Translations under genes and position numbers: made by a program | In this document: positions 14,831 to 21,723 of the stretch, piece by piece | How the letters are laid out: each line of letters opens with the position of its first letter | How positions within the stretch are numbered: the first letter of the stretch is position 1 | Notes under the pieces: model-generated | The model's input: only the letters and a program-made list of their open reading frames with translations | Databases searched by the model: none | What the model was told of the DNA's origin: nothing | Assembly: GCA_900550105.1 (NCBI GenBank) | Contig: URQW01000036.1 | Coordinates: 1-28,617, forward strand | Direction: 5' to 3' | Length of the DNA stretch: 28,617 bases | Origin: an uncultured Pelosinus sp. | GTDB taxonomy: Bacteria > Bacillota > Negativicutes > UMGS1260

Positions 14831-14892
14831 AAAAAAAGATCGAACTCTTTAATCCCCTCCCCATCGCTCGTGGGTTAAAACGGTGATTGTTA

Positions 14893-15050
14893 AACAGGCA
14901 GTTCTCCTGACTCTGGATCATCGCTCATCCAAACCTTCCCAAGACAATCGTCTCAGTGGCATTTTCTGGTTTCGCTTCCCATTACAGTGGCGGGACCGCG
15001 CCGGCCTTGCACCGGACTTCCCTATTAAGCCCTATGGGCACCTATTTCAA
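14893..15050 (-). promoter_or_regulatory. Cobalamin (AdoCbl) riboswitch aptamer
   Basis: The minus strand carries the conserved cobalamin aptamer blocks in order: AGGTGCCCATAGGGC, AATAGGGAAGTCCGGTGCAA, CGCGGTCCCGCCACTGTAA, GGGAAGCGA, GCCACTG, TTGGGAAGG, GGATGAGCGATGATCC and the B12 box AGTCAGGAGAACTGCC (14912-14897, one base off the usual GACCTGCC). Two terminator hairpins follow before cbiL, so control is probably by premature termination when adenosylcobalamin is plentiful (OFF switch, from general knowledge of the class). Confidence 0.95.
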
Positions 15051-15087
15051 TCTTATGCAATTATGAAATAACAGTTAATGTAACTTA

Positions 15088-15116
15088 TTTATATCACTTG
15101 TTTGCAAAAAAGTCAA
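15088..15116 (-). promoter_or_regulatory. promoter of the cobalamin-riboswitch operon
   Basis: Minus strand: TTGACT (15116-15111), 17-base spacer, TATAAA (15093-15088). The predicted start near 15081 lies about 30 bases before the aptamer. No other promoter is evident for the five genes that follow cbiL. Confidence 0.75.
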
Positions 15117-15142
15117 ACAAATCCGACTAGAACTACAAGTAT

Positions 15143-15178
15143 GCCCAGCTCTCTATAAATAGAAAAGCTGGGCTTTTT
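15143..15178. terminator. hairpin downstream of the SEC-C gene
   Basis: GCCCAGCT (15143-15150) and AGCTGGGC (15166-15173), loop of 15. It begins 5 bases after the SEC-C stop, but its T-tract (15174-15178) is on the plus-strand side, so as a minus-strand terminator it is imperfect. Confidence 0.5.
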
Positions 15179-15182
15179 GCAG

Positions 15183-16406
15183 CTATTTGCCGCAGCACTT
15201 TTTGTATTTTTTCCCACTATTACAAGGGCAAGGATCATTACGGCCTACCTTCACTGGCGCCACTTCACTCATGCTGCTCAGTTCCTGACAAGGCTGCAAT
15301 TTCGCCGATTCATCCTCCACAAGTTCTACCGGTTTATACCCCTTCAACACCCACATGCGCGTCTGATTATGAAGCGCTGCCACATAGGGAAGCAAGGTAT
15401 CTTGAAAAGATTCACTAGGAAACTCATACCCTTTTGACAAGTAAGCTAAGAGATCGCCACTGCCTTTACTATTGTTGATAATATAAAAACAATCTTCGGC
15501 TAATGCCGCCGCCTCTTCCCGATTGAGCGAATAGCACTCTTTCATAAACCGCAGGAAATTCTCTGAAGCAGAGTTTTTATCAACAAAACCGGGTTTACCA
15601 GCCTTCACAAATTGCTGCTTTAAAAAGGAGCAGTAAGGAAGTTCAGCGCGACTTTTCTGTTCTCCTAGAATATAGGCCCGATCTTTCACACGATAATCGG
15701 CATAAACCTCTTTATCAATTACAATTTGACCATAGCAGGCCGCAGCTTCGGCAATAACCGCTAAGTAACGGGAAATATCCGCTTTCGCCACAATTCCCTT
15801 TTCCTCTACTAATGCTACAAGCTGGTCTTTTTCCAACAAACCATAATAATAAAGTAAACCTTGTGTAGCATAAATCCACTCAGTATTCTGTCTGATCATT
15901 TCATAAAGCTTGCCTTCATTTAAAGCCTGAAAAGCCTGCTTCACACCAGTAGGCATCCAAAAAATCGTCTTCTCATCACAAGTACCAGTGCCTAAAAAGC
16001 CATAGCTTTTAAAATATCGAATAAAGTCAAGTCGTATTTTCGTGGTATAGAAGTTTACTTCTTGCGTGGCAAATCGTTTAAACCACCGCCACCGCTCTTC
16101 ATCAAAAATCAGCGTCGCTGCCTCAGCAACGCCCGCTGGAATCGCCATAACAAGTAAATCGGCAAGCTCCTGTTTTTTCAAGTTGCTAGCATTCTTAACC
16201 TTTAAATTTATCCGTATTTCCGTCAATTCATCCTTGGTCAAATATCCTAAGTAACTCGTGAGTTCTTCCGGTCCACTCACCGCGCGCCATAAACGCTCTG
16301 CTAACTTTTTCTCCTGACGCTGAGCCTCTTCGATCACCTGATGCAAGGCTTCGGCTGTTTCATCGGCTGCTTCGCAGCGGATATCTTTCGAGTCTTTCTC
16401 GCTCAC
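15183..16406 (-). CDS. SEC-C metal-binding domain protein of unknown function
   Basis: A 407-residue soluble protein. The last 21 residues are a full SEC-C motif (VGRNDPCPCNSGKKYKKCC), a zinc-binding tail like that of SecA. Near residues 55-90, LTKDELTEIRINLKVKNASNLKKQELADLL resembles a SAP/Rho-N-like helix-turn-helix in two pieces and may bind nucleic acid. The middle, with many aromatic residues (RWRWFKRFA, YYYGLLEK), I do not recognise. The start is the GTG at 16406, with GGGAGG 7 bases upstream; the upstream in-frame codons contain that site. It has its own promoter at 16468-16497. Proteins of this kind occur widely in Firmicutes as hypothetical proteins; a role in protein quality control or nucleic acid binding would be speculation. 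Confidence 0.82.
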   Translation of the reverse strand: MSEKDSKDIRCEAADETAEALHQVIEEAQRQEKKLAERLWRAVSGPEELTSYLGYLTKDELTEIRINLKVKNASNLKKQELADLLVMAIPAGVAEAATLIFDEERWRWFKRFATQEVNFYTTKIRLDFIRYFKSYGFLGTGTCDEKTIFWMPTGVKQAFQALNEGKLYEMIRQNTEWIYATQGLLYYYGLLEKDQLVALVEEKGIVAKADISRYLAVIAEAAACYGQIVIDKEVYADYRVKDRAYILGEQKSRAELPYCSFLKQQFVKAGKPGFVDKNSASENFLRFMKECYSLNREEAAALAEDCFYIINNSKGSGDLLAYLSKGYEFPSESFQDTLLPYVAALHNQTRMWVLKGYKPVELVEDESAKLQPCQELSSMSEVAPVKVGRNDPCPCNSGKKYKKCCGK

Positions 16407-16467
16407 TTTCGTTCCTCCCATATTCATCACACAAACTACTTGGCGAATATCTTTCTCAACTCTATAG

Positions 16468-16497
16468 ATTGTACACCATTTCACCGAGAATTGCCAA
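16468..16497 (-). promoter_or_regulatory. promoter of the SEC-C gene
   Basis: Minus strand: TTGGCA (16497-16492), 18-base spacer, TACAAT (16473-16468); predicted leader of about 55 nt. Confidence 0.5.
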
Positions 16498-16620
16498 GTC
16501 ATAAATAGGAAAAAAATACCAAACAATTCTTTTATTATTTTACCAGAAAAAATTACAGGACTTTTGTCGGAAAGCACGAATAAGAAATTCCAATAATTTT
16601 TTTCTGAAAGGATGTATCGC

Positions 16621-17559
16621 ATGGCCCATGCCGCCCTACGCCCAATGCTTCTAACCGCTTTTCTATTAGCTGCCGCCACTTCCCCAGTAACTGCCGCCCC
16701 CCTTACAATTGACGGGGAAACCACTCTAAAATATGAAACCATCCGTTATCATCGCTCTGACGTAGCTGATATCAGCGATACAGAGAGAACCTTGCGGCTA
16801 AATTTTCACCAAGCCCTTTCAGAACAAACCGAGATTTTTTTCCGCTTTGGCCATCAATCTTACGCTGGCTCTGCCACCAAGGAAAATAACAGCGGTCTAG
16901 ATCAGTATGGCTTGCTTGTTAACAACAAGGATATGCTATTTAAAATTGGCAGCCAAGATACTTACTTAGGGGCTTACGGCGCGATGTTTGATAATAGTTC
17001 GAATGCTGGCTTTGGTATGTTTAAAGGAATTGATTGGCGTACAACGACAGGTCGAATTCAATATCATGCCACCTTCGGCAAATTAGACTCTGCTTTATTT
17101 TCTGATAGTGCTAATCATACGATTTCCGGCGGCGAAATCGCCTACTTTGCTGGTTCTACTCGCTTCATGGCCAGCGCCCTTCACATCCCTCATCTGGAAA
17201 AAGCCACAACATTTACCGGCTTTAGCGTGAATTCACCCCATGGAAAAGCAGAGTATTTGGCTGAATATGTCCGTTCTTCCGCCCCTGATCAAAACCAGGG
17301 AATCCTAGTAGGAATCAACTATCAGCCCACAGAATATCAGGCGATAAAAATACTTGGCGGCGAAATTCAAGATAAGGCCGTACCAGAAGGGAAAGCAAGT
17401 CTTGGCGGTTATGATAATAGTCTAAGAGGCTTTCAAATCGCCTTCATCCAAGCTTTAACGCCGCAAGATCGCCTTTCCCTAAAGTACACAGTTGCTCAAA
17501 CAATTACCTTCGATATTCCCATTCACAAAACCGAAATCGAATATACCCATACCTTCTAG
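16621..17559 (+). CDS. Predicted outer-membrane beta-barrel (porin-like) protein
   Basis: A 312-residue protein with a Sec signal (MAHAALRPMLLTAFLLAAA, cleavage probably after VTAA), then alternating polar/hydrophobic strands rich in Tyr, Phe and Gly: TLKYETIRYHR, TLRLNFHQAL, EIFFRFGHQSY, GRIQYHATFG, AEYLAEYVR, SLKYTVAQT. It ends ...IEYTHTF with a terminal Phe, the usual signal for outer-membrane barrel assembly. No membrane helix follows the signal. It probably lies in the outer membrane of a diderm; function (porin, adhesin or structural) is not known. The ATG at 16621 is chosen because GAAAGG lies 9 bases before it; the ATG at 16612 abuts that site. A strong terminator overlaps its stop codon. 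Confidence 0.8.
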   Translation: MAHAALRPMLLTAFLLAAATSPVTAAPLTIDGETTLKYETIRYHRSDVADISDTERTLRLNFHQALSEQTEIFFRFGHQSYAGSATKENNSGLDQYGLLVNNKDMLFKIGSQDTYLGAYGAMFDNSSNAGFGMFKGIDWRTTTGRIQYHATFGKLDSALFSDSANHTISGGEIAYFAGSTRFMASALHIPHLEKATTFTGFSVNSPHGKAEYLAEYVRSSAPDQNQGILVGINYQPTEYQAIKILGGEIQDKAVPEGKASLGGYDNSLRGFQIAFIQALTPQDRLSLKYTVAQTITFDIPIHKTEIEYTHTF

Positions 17560-17584
17560 CTTAAACACGCTAGAAGGTTTTTTT
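17551..17584 (+). terminator. intrinsic terminator of the beta-barrel gene
   Basis: ACCTTCTAGC (17551-17560) and GCTAGAAGGT (17569-17578) form a 10-bp stem with loop of 8, followed by seven T. The stem contains the TAG stop codon. Confidence 0.9.
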
Positions 17585-17623
17585 ATGAATCGCACTTAAA
17601 ACTTTTATTTTCACTATTATGAT

Positions 17624-17652
17624 TTGACAACTAACACAATTAGTCTTATAAC
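17624..17652 (+). promoter_or_regulatory. promoter of the tetR-MFS operon
   Basis: TTGACA (17624-17629), 17-base spacer, TATAAC (17647-17652). The -10 element lies at the centre of a long dyad, expected of an autoregulated repressor gene. Confidence 0.7.
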
Positions 17653-17666
17653 TATAGTAGTTAGTT
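17629..17666. promoter_or_regulatory. candidate TetR operator over the -10 element
   Basis: Two nested inverted repeats share one centre (17647.5): outer AACTAAC (17629-17635) / GTTAGTT (17660-17666) and inner TAGT (17641-17644) / ACTA (17651-17654). A third ACTAA-N5-TTAGT repeat (17630-17644) lies within the left half. The layout suggests two repressor dimers covering the promoter. Confidence 0.6.
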
Positions 17667-17695
17667 TTAAATCATTAGAGAAAGTAGTGATCTCC

Positions 17696-18271
17696 ATGGG
17701 AGCCCCTGTCGGCCTTACCTTTCAAATTATTATTGAAACTGCCGCTGCAATAGCGGATCATACCGGATTAGAAACAGTAACACTAACAGCGGTAGCTGCA
17801 AAACTTGGTGTTCAAAAACCCTCGCTTTATAATCATATTGATAGTCTGGCCCATCTCAAACAAAGCCTTTCTATCTTTGCCGTAAGAAAAATGCAACAAA
17901 GAATCAGCCAAGCCGCTATTGGCAAAGCAAAAAACGATGCCATTAAAGCAATTGCTCGCGAATATCGCACCTTTGCTCATGAGCGTCCTGGCTTATACAG
18001 CGCCATTGTCGCAACACCCAATCGGGAAAATAAAGATCTGCAGCAAGCGCTGCAGGATTTAATGTCAGTGATTCGAACCGTACTGAACGGCTATAATCTA
18101 GACGAAGACAATACAACCCATGCGCTACGCGGGCTTCGCAGCGTTATGCACGGTTTTCTTTCCCTAGAAGCAGCTGGTTGGTTTATTCAGAAAGCGGACA
18201 AAGAAGACAGCTATGAACAAATGATTGCTACTTTTCTTTATGGTATTGAAGCTCTCAAAGAAAGCCGATAA
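17696..18271 (+). CDS. TetR/AcrR family transcriptional regulator
   Basis: A 191-residue regulator. The N-terminal helix-turn-helix is clear: LETVTLTAVAAKLGVQKPSLYNHIDS (two overlapping parts, residues 26-51), where PSLYNHI is the recognition helix. The C-terminal ligand domain has AREYRTFAHERPGLYSAIV, typical of the WHG-type TetR C-terminal domain. It is expected to repress its own promoter and the MFS exporter that follows 14 bases later, releasing DNA when a toxic compound binds. I start at the ATG at 17696; there is only a weak AGAGAAAG upstream, and a longer frame runs back into the promoter itself. A likely operator lies over the -10 element. Confidence 0.9.
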   Translation: MGAPVGLTFQIIIETAAAIADHTGLETVTLTAVAAKLGVQKPSLYNHIDSLAHLKQSLSIFAVRKMQQRISQAAIGKAKNDAIKAIAREYRTFAHERPGLYSAIVATPNRENKDLQQALQDLMSVIRTVLNGYNLDEDNTTHALRGLRSVMHGFLSLEAAGWFIQKADKEDSYEQMIATFLYGIEALKESR

Positions 18272-18285
18272 GCGAGGGTCTGTTT

Positions 18286-19500
18286 ATGGAAATGTGGAAA
18301 AGAAATTTATTCATCTGTTGGATTGGCGCTTTTGCTACCGCCTCAGCCTTAAGTCAGATTGCTCCGATCTTACCGCTTTATGTGGAACACCTCGGAGTCT
18401 CCGATCTGGAAAGCATCGAAATGTGGTCAGGCCTTGCCTTTGGCATTACTGGAATGATGATGGCGCTTGTTTCGCCGTTGTGGGGGCAAGCAGCTGACCG
18501 TTTTGGCCGAAAAGCGATGCTGCTTAGGGCCAGTCTCGGAATGGCGATTGTATTATTTTTCATGAGCTTTGTCACTTCAGTATATCAATTAGTCGGCTTG
18601 CGGTTGCTCATGGGGACGATTTCCGGCTTCAACTCCGGCGCAATTACCTTGATTGCTACGCAAACACCGCGAGATCGAGCTGGTTGGGCTTTAGGCACCT
18701 TGTCTACAGGCATGGTTGGCGGCTCACTCTTAGGCCCGCTCATTGGCGGATTTCTAGCAGAGTTTCTCGGAGTAAGAAGCGTATTTTTATCAACAAGCGT
18801 TTTACTCCTTATTGCTTTTGCCCTAACACTTTGTTTTGTAAAAGAGAACTTCACTTTAGGCGATAAAAAAATCTTCACGACAAAGCAAGTTTGGCAAATG
18901 ATTCCACAAAGAAAATTGCTGTTATCCATGTTTTTAACTACCTATCTTTTAAGCGCCGCCTTATTTTCCATCGAACCCATCATCACGGTCTATATCAAAC
19001 AGCTCATGTTGGAAACCGATCATGTAGCCTTAATCTCTGGTTTAGTTTTTGCAGCTTCCGGGCTGGCCAGCATGATTTCCGCTCCTCGCCTTGGCAAACT
19101 TTCTGATAAAATCGGGCCGGAAAAAGTAATGACTGCTGCTTTATTTATCGCCAGTCTTCTCTTTATTCCTCAGGCCTTTGTAAAAAATGAGTGGCAGCTT
19201 CTCGGTCTGCGCTTTCTGTTAGGCTTAGCAACAGCGGCTTTACTGCCTTCTGTCAACACGCTCATTAAACGAACAACGCCTGATCAAGTAACCGGACGGA
19301 TTTTCGGCTATAATCAATCGGCACAATTTTTAGGAATGTTCAGTGGTTCTGTACTAGGCGGCCAGACTGCCGCTTTTCTCGGAATTCGCTCCGTCTTCTT
19401 TGTCACCAGCCTACTCATGCTGATCAACGCCTGTTGGGTCTACTTTACAGTCCTAAAAGTTTCTGCCGCACAAAAAATCAAAGAAGAATCCTCCCACTAA
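18286..19500 (+). CDS. MFS drug efflux transporter (DHA1, MdtG-like)
   Basis: A 404-residue integral membrane protein with twelve predicted helices. The DHA1 hallmarks are APILPLYVEHLGV in helix 1, the loop 2-3 motif GQAADRFGRKAMLL, and the antiporter motif C in helix 5, GTLSTGMVGGSLLGPLIGG. The second half repeats the loop motif as GKLSDKIGPEKVM. Overall it resembles MdtG (YceE)-type proton-coupled multidrug exporters. GAGGG lies 7 bases upstream of the ATG. It follows tetR by 14 bases and is presumably derepressed with it. The natural substrate is not predictable. Confidence 0.92.
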   Translation: MEMWKRNLFICWIGAFATASALSQIAPILPLYVEHLGVSDLESIEMWSGLAFGITGMMMALVSPLWGQAADRFGRKAMLLRASLGMAIVLFFMSFVTSVYQLVGLRLLMGTISGFNSGAITLIATQTPRDRAGWALGTLSTGMVGGSLLGPLIGGFLAEFLGVRSVFLSTSVLLLIAFALTLCFVKENFTLGDKKIFTTKQVWQMIPQRKLLLSMFLTTYLLSAALFSIEPIITVYIKQLMLETDHVALISGLVFAASGLASMISAPRLGKLSDKIGPEKVMTAALFIASLLFIPQAFVKNEWQLLGLRFLLGLATAALLPSVNTLIKRTTPDQVTGRIFGYNQSAQFLGMFSGSVLGGQTAAFLGIRSVFFVTSLLMLINACWVYFTVLKVSAAQKIKEESSH

Positions 19501-19502
19501 AA

Positions 19503-19558
19503 AAACTGTCGCACTAAAAGCAGCTTTCCTATAAGAAAGCATTTTAGTGCGACAGTTT
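19503..19558. terminator. long bidirectional terminator between two MFS genes
   Basis: AAACTGTCGCACTAAAA (19503-19519) pairs with TTTTAGTGCGACAGTTT (19542-19558), and GCTTTC / GAAAGC continue the stem to a 6-base loop. It separates two convergent transporter genes. Confidence 0.88.
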
Positions 19559-19578
19559 ACATTTTTAAGAGCACTTTC

Positions 19579-20850
19579 TTAAGCGCACTTTTTTTCTAAG
19601 ACTTCTTCACTCGTGATAGGCCGCCGTACAAGGGCATAACTAATAGCCCCGAAGAGGCAAAGAATACCACTCACCACAAAAACCATATCATAGGAACCTG
19701 TCGCCTGCAAAATATAGCCTGTACAAATCGGCGCCAACGTACCGCCGACAAAACTGGCAAAGTTTTGAATCCCGCCAAACGTTCCTACGGCTTCTGCCGG
19801 TGCCAAATCTCCCACTAAAGCCCACAGAACGCCAACCCGTAACGCCCCAGCAAACAGACTCACGGTAATGAGCGCAATCGCAATCGTTGTATCCTGTACG
19901 TAGTTGACCGGAATAACAGCAACAGCCGCTAAAATACAGCCCCCTACAGCAGGAACCATTCGCGCCTTAATCACATTCATACCACGCTTAATAAGGTAGT
20001 CCGAAATATAGCCGCCAATCGGTACGGCAATAACCCCGGCAATAAAGGGAATGGCTGAAACCCAGCCTGCTGTTGTCAGCGACATATGACGCTGTGTTGT
20101 TAAATACGTAGGCAGCCAGGTAAAGTAAAGCCAAAATACATAAGACGTACCGGCATTGCCAATATTAAACAACCAAGACGTCGGATGATTGAACAGTTTC
20201 CAAAAATTCGGCTTTACTTTGCTGCTATTAAGCTCAGCAGCTCCTTTTACGACAAATTCCAGATCATCCTTACGATAAAACTTTAGCCACAAAGCAAGTA
20301 CCGCAAGGCCCATCAAGCCAAGACAGATAAACATGCCGCGCCAGCCAAGATAAATCATAAGAAATGTAAGCAGCGGCGGCGCAAAACCATTAGCAATCTT
20401 TGGTCCTAAATTAATGACGGAAGAAGCCATACCGCGATCCTTTTCGGCAAAGTACCGTTGCGTAATCTGCCCGCCAATAATGAAAAAGGGCGCTTCCGCA
20501 ATTCCCAGCAGAACTCTGGTAATATACATAGACGTAAAACCTAGCACGAAGCCGCCGGCAATCGTCGCTAGTGACCAGATTCCAATAGCGCCTAAAAAGA
20601 TTTTATGAGTACCAAATTTATCGATAAACCAGCCTGCTGGCAAATTAGCCAGCGAATAGGGCCACATAAACGCCGATAACAGCAAGCCCATTTGAATCGG
20701 ATCTAAGCCAAATTCCCGCGAAATTGTCGTATTGGCAATACTTAAATTTACCCGATCCAGATAATTGACTACAGATCCTAACAGCATAATAGCGACAATA
20801 ATCCATCGATAATCACGATACCATGGAATCGCTTCCTGGCATTTTTCCAC
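19579..20850 (-). CDS. MFS permease, anion:cation symporter (ACS) family
   Basis: A 423-residue, twelve-helix permease. The first part (WIIVAIMLLGSVVNYLDRVNLSIA) and GWFIDKFGTHKIFLGAIGIWSLATIAGG are typical of the ACS group, which carries hexuronates, glucarate, phthalate and 4-hydroxyphenylacetate (HpaX). SSVINLGPKIANGFAPPLLTFLM and GTFGGIQNFASFVGGTLAPICTG are further family motifs. It starts with GTG at 20850, with GGGAGG 9 bases upstream. Downstream of the hpdBCA cluster and a Crp/Fnr gene, it is a good candidate to import 4-hydroxyphenylacetate, but another carboxylate is possible. It has its own extended -10 promoter near 20887. Confidence 0.88.
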   Translation of the reverse strand: MEKCQEAIPWYRDYRWIIVAIMLLGSVVNYLDRVNLSIANTTISREFGLDPIQMGLLLSAFMWPYSLANLPAGWFIDKFGTHKIFLGAIGIWSLATIAGGFVLGFTSMYITRVLLGIAEAPFFIIGGQITQRYFAEKDRGMASSVINLGPKIANGFAPPLLTFLMIYLGWRGMFICLGLMGLAVLALWLKFYRKDDLEFVVKGAAELNSSKVKPNFWKLFNHPTSWLFNIGNAGTSYVFWLYFTWLPTYLTTQRHMSLTTAGWVSAIPFIAGVIAVPIGGYISDYLIKRGMNVIKARMVPAVGGCILAAVAVIPVNYVQDTTIAIALITVSLFAGALRVGVLWALVGDLAPAEAVGTFGGIQNFASFVGGTLAPICTGYILQATGSYDMVFVVSGILCLFGAISYALVRRPITSEEVLEKKCA

Positions 20851-20886
20851 GCTTCAATTCCTCCCTTTTCTCCCTATCTGACAATT

Positions 20887-20925
20887 ATTATAGCATTTTA
20901 TCTGCTATCTCCTATGGCATTTCAT
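20887..20925 (-). promoter_or_regulatory. extended -10 promoter and repeats upstream of the ACS permease
   Basis: Minus strand TGCTATAAT (20895-20887) is an extended -10. It is embedded in an inverted repeat ATAGCA (20890-20895) / TGCTAT (20903-20908), and the plus-strand sequence ATAGCATTTTAT (20890-20901) recurs as ATGGCATTTCAT (20914-20925). These may be regulator sites. Confidence 0.5.
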
Positions 20926-20946
20926 AAAATTCAAATAAAAGATGGC

Positions 20947-21618
20947 TCATTCAAGGCGAATCGTACTTTCACCTTCCTGATTAAAGGCCTTAACATGAAT
21001 AGCTAGCTTCGCCATATAAGCCTCATCAAGAATGAGAATACAGTTTTTCTCTTTCTTGATGATTTTTTTTGCAATCAAACGATTCATCACATTGTATAAA
21101 CCCTTACGACTAATGGGGAAAAAATTACAAAGTTCCATTACGCTTTTAAATTGAAAGCGTCCAGCCTCGGCATTCTGTAATAAGTAGAACGCAAACAATT
21201 CTTCCGAGTTAAAGAGATTCTTCATCATCAACTTTTTGTACATAATATAAATCCGATGACTTGTTTTATATAAAAAAAGCTTAAGAAATGCTGGATTCAT
21301 TTTTAGCTTATCAAAGGTTGCTTGGTCAAGCTTTAAGAGTCGTACCGAACTGACAGCTTTCATATCGCAGGAAAAATTCTGTTCATAGATATAACTGATC
21401 TTGCCGACAAACTCATTTTCCGAAAGCTCGTCAACAAGAAAACTCTTGCCATACTCCGTAATACACTCCACACGAACCGTTCCCTCAAGAATAAAATAAA
21501 TCTCCCGAAAATCTTCCTCAGAGCGAAGAATATATTGTCCCTTTTTATATTGGACAATAGCAATTACCGGCAAATACGCTTTAATATGTTCATAAATACA
21601 AGTATTAACTAACTCCAC
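20947..21618 (-). CDS. Crp/Fnr family transcriptional regulator
   Basis: A 223-residue protein with an N-terminal cyclic-nucleotide-binding-type beta-barrel (FREIYFILEGTVRVECITEYGKSFLVDEL in two parts, residues about 37-65), a long dimer helix near 120-150, and a C-terminal winged helix with VMELCNFFPISRKGLYNVMNRLIAKK (about residues 163-188). It lacks the cysteine set of FNR, and the barrel does not show the usual cAMP-binding Arg-Ser pair, so its signal is unknown. The start is GTG at 21618 (GGGGGA 6 bases upstream). It sits between the hpdA terminator and the ACS permease gene, so it may regulate one or both. Confidence 0.88.
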   Translation of the reverse strand: MELVNTCIYEHIKAYLPVIAIVQYKKGQYILRSEEDFREIYFILEGTVRVECITEYGKSFLVDELSENEFVGKISYIYEQNFSCDMKAVSSVRLLKLDQATFDKLKMNPAFLKLFLYKTSHRIYIMYKKLMMKNLFNSEELFAFYLLQNAEAGRFQFKSVMELCNFFPISRKGLYNVMNRLIAKKIIKKEKNCILILDEAYMAKLAIHVKAFNQEGESTIRLE

Positions 21619-21664
21619 AGAGTATCCCCCACTCGCTCGTTCGTTTCTCTATCTTAATCATAAT

Positions 21665-21708
21665 AAAAAACGATGAGGAATCGCAAGCAGCAATTCCTCA
21701 TCGTTTTT
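21665..21708. terminator. terminator of the hpdBCA operon
   Basis: AAAAACGATGAGGAAT (21666-21681) and ATTCCTCATCGTTTTT (21693-21708) form a perfect 16-bp stem with loop of 11; T-tracts follow on both strands. It lies 16 bases after the hpdA stop and separates it from the Crp/Fnr gene. Confidence 0.88.
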
Positions 21709-21723
21709 CTTCATAAACACTCT

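Noticed and set aside
14504..14878. 124-residue plus-strand frame opposite cbiL and its leader
   Set aside because: Low-complexity shadow that crosses two terminators of the opposite strand.
16112..16132. Imperfect hairpin in the SEC-C gene
   Set aside because: Only nine positions with one mismatch, explained by Ala-rich codons.
16407..16742. Upstream extension of the SEC-C frame to 16742
   Set aside because: It would overlap the divergent beta-barrel gene's signal peptide and run through the SEC-C promoter; the GTG at 16406 has the proper ribosome-binding site.
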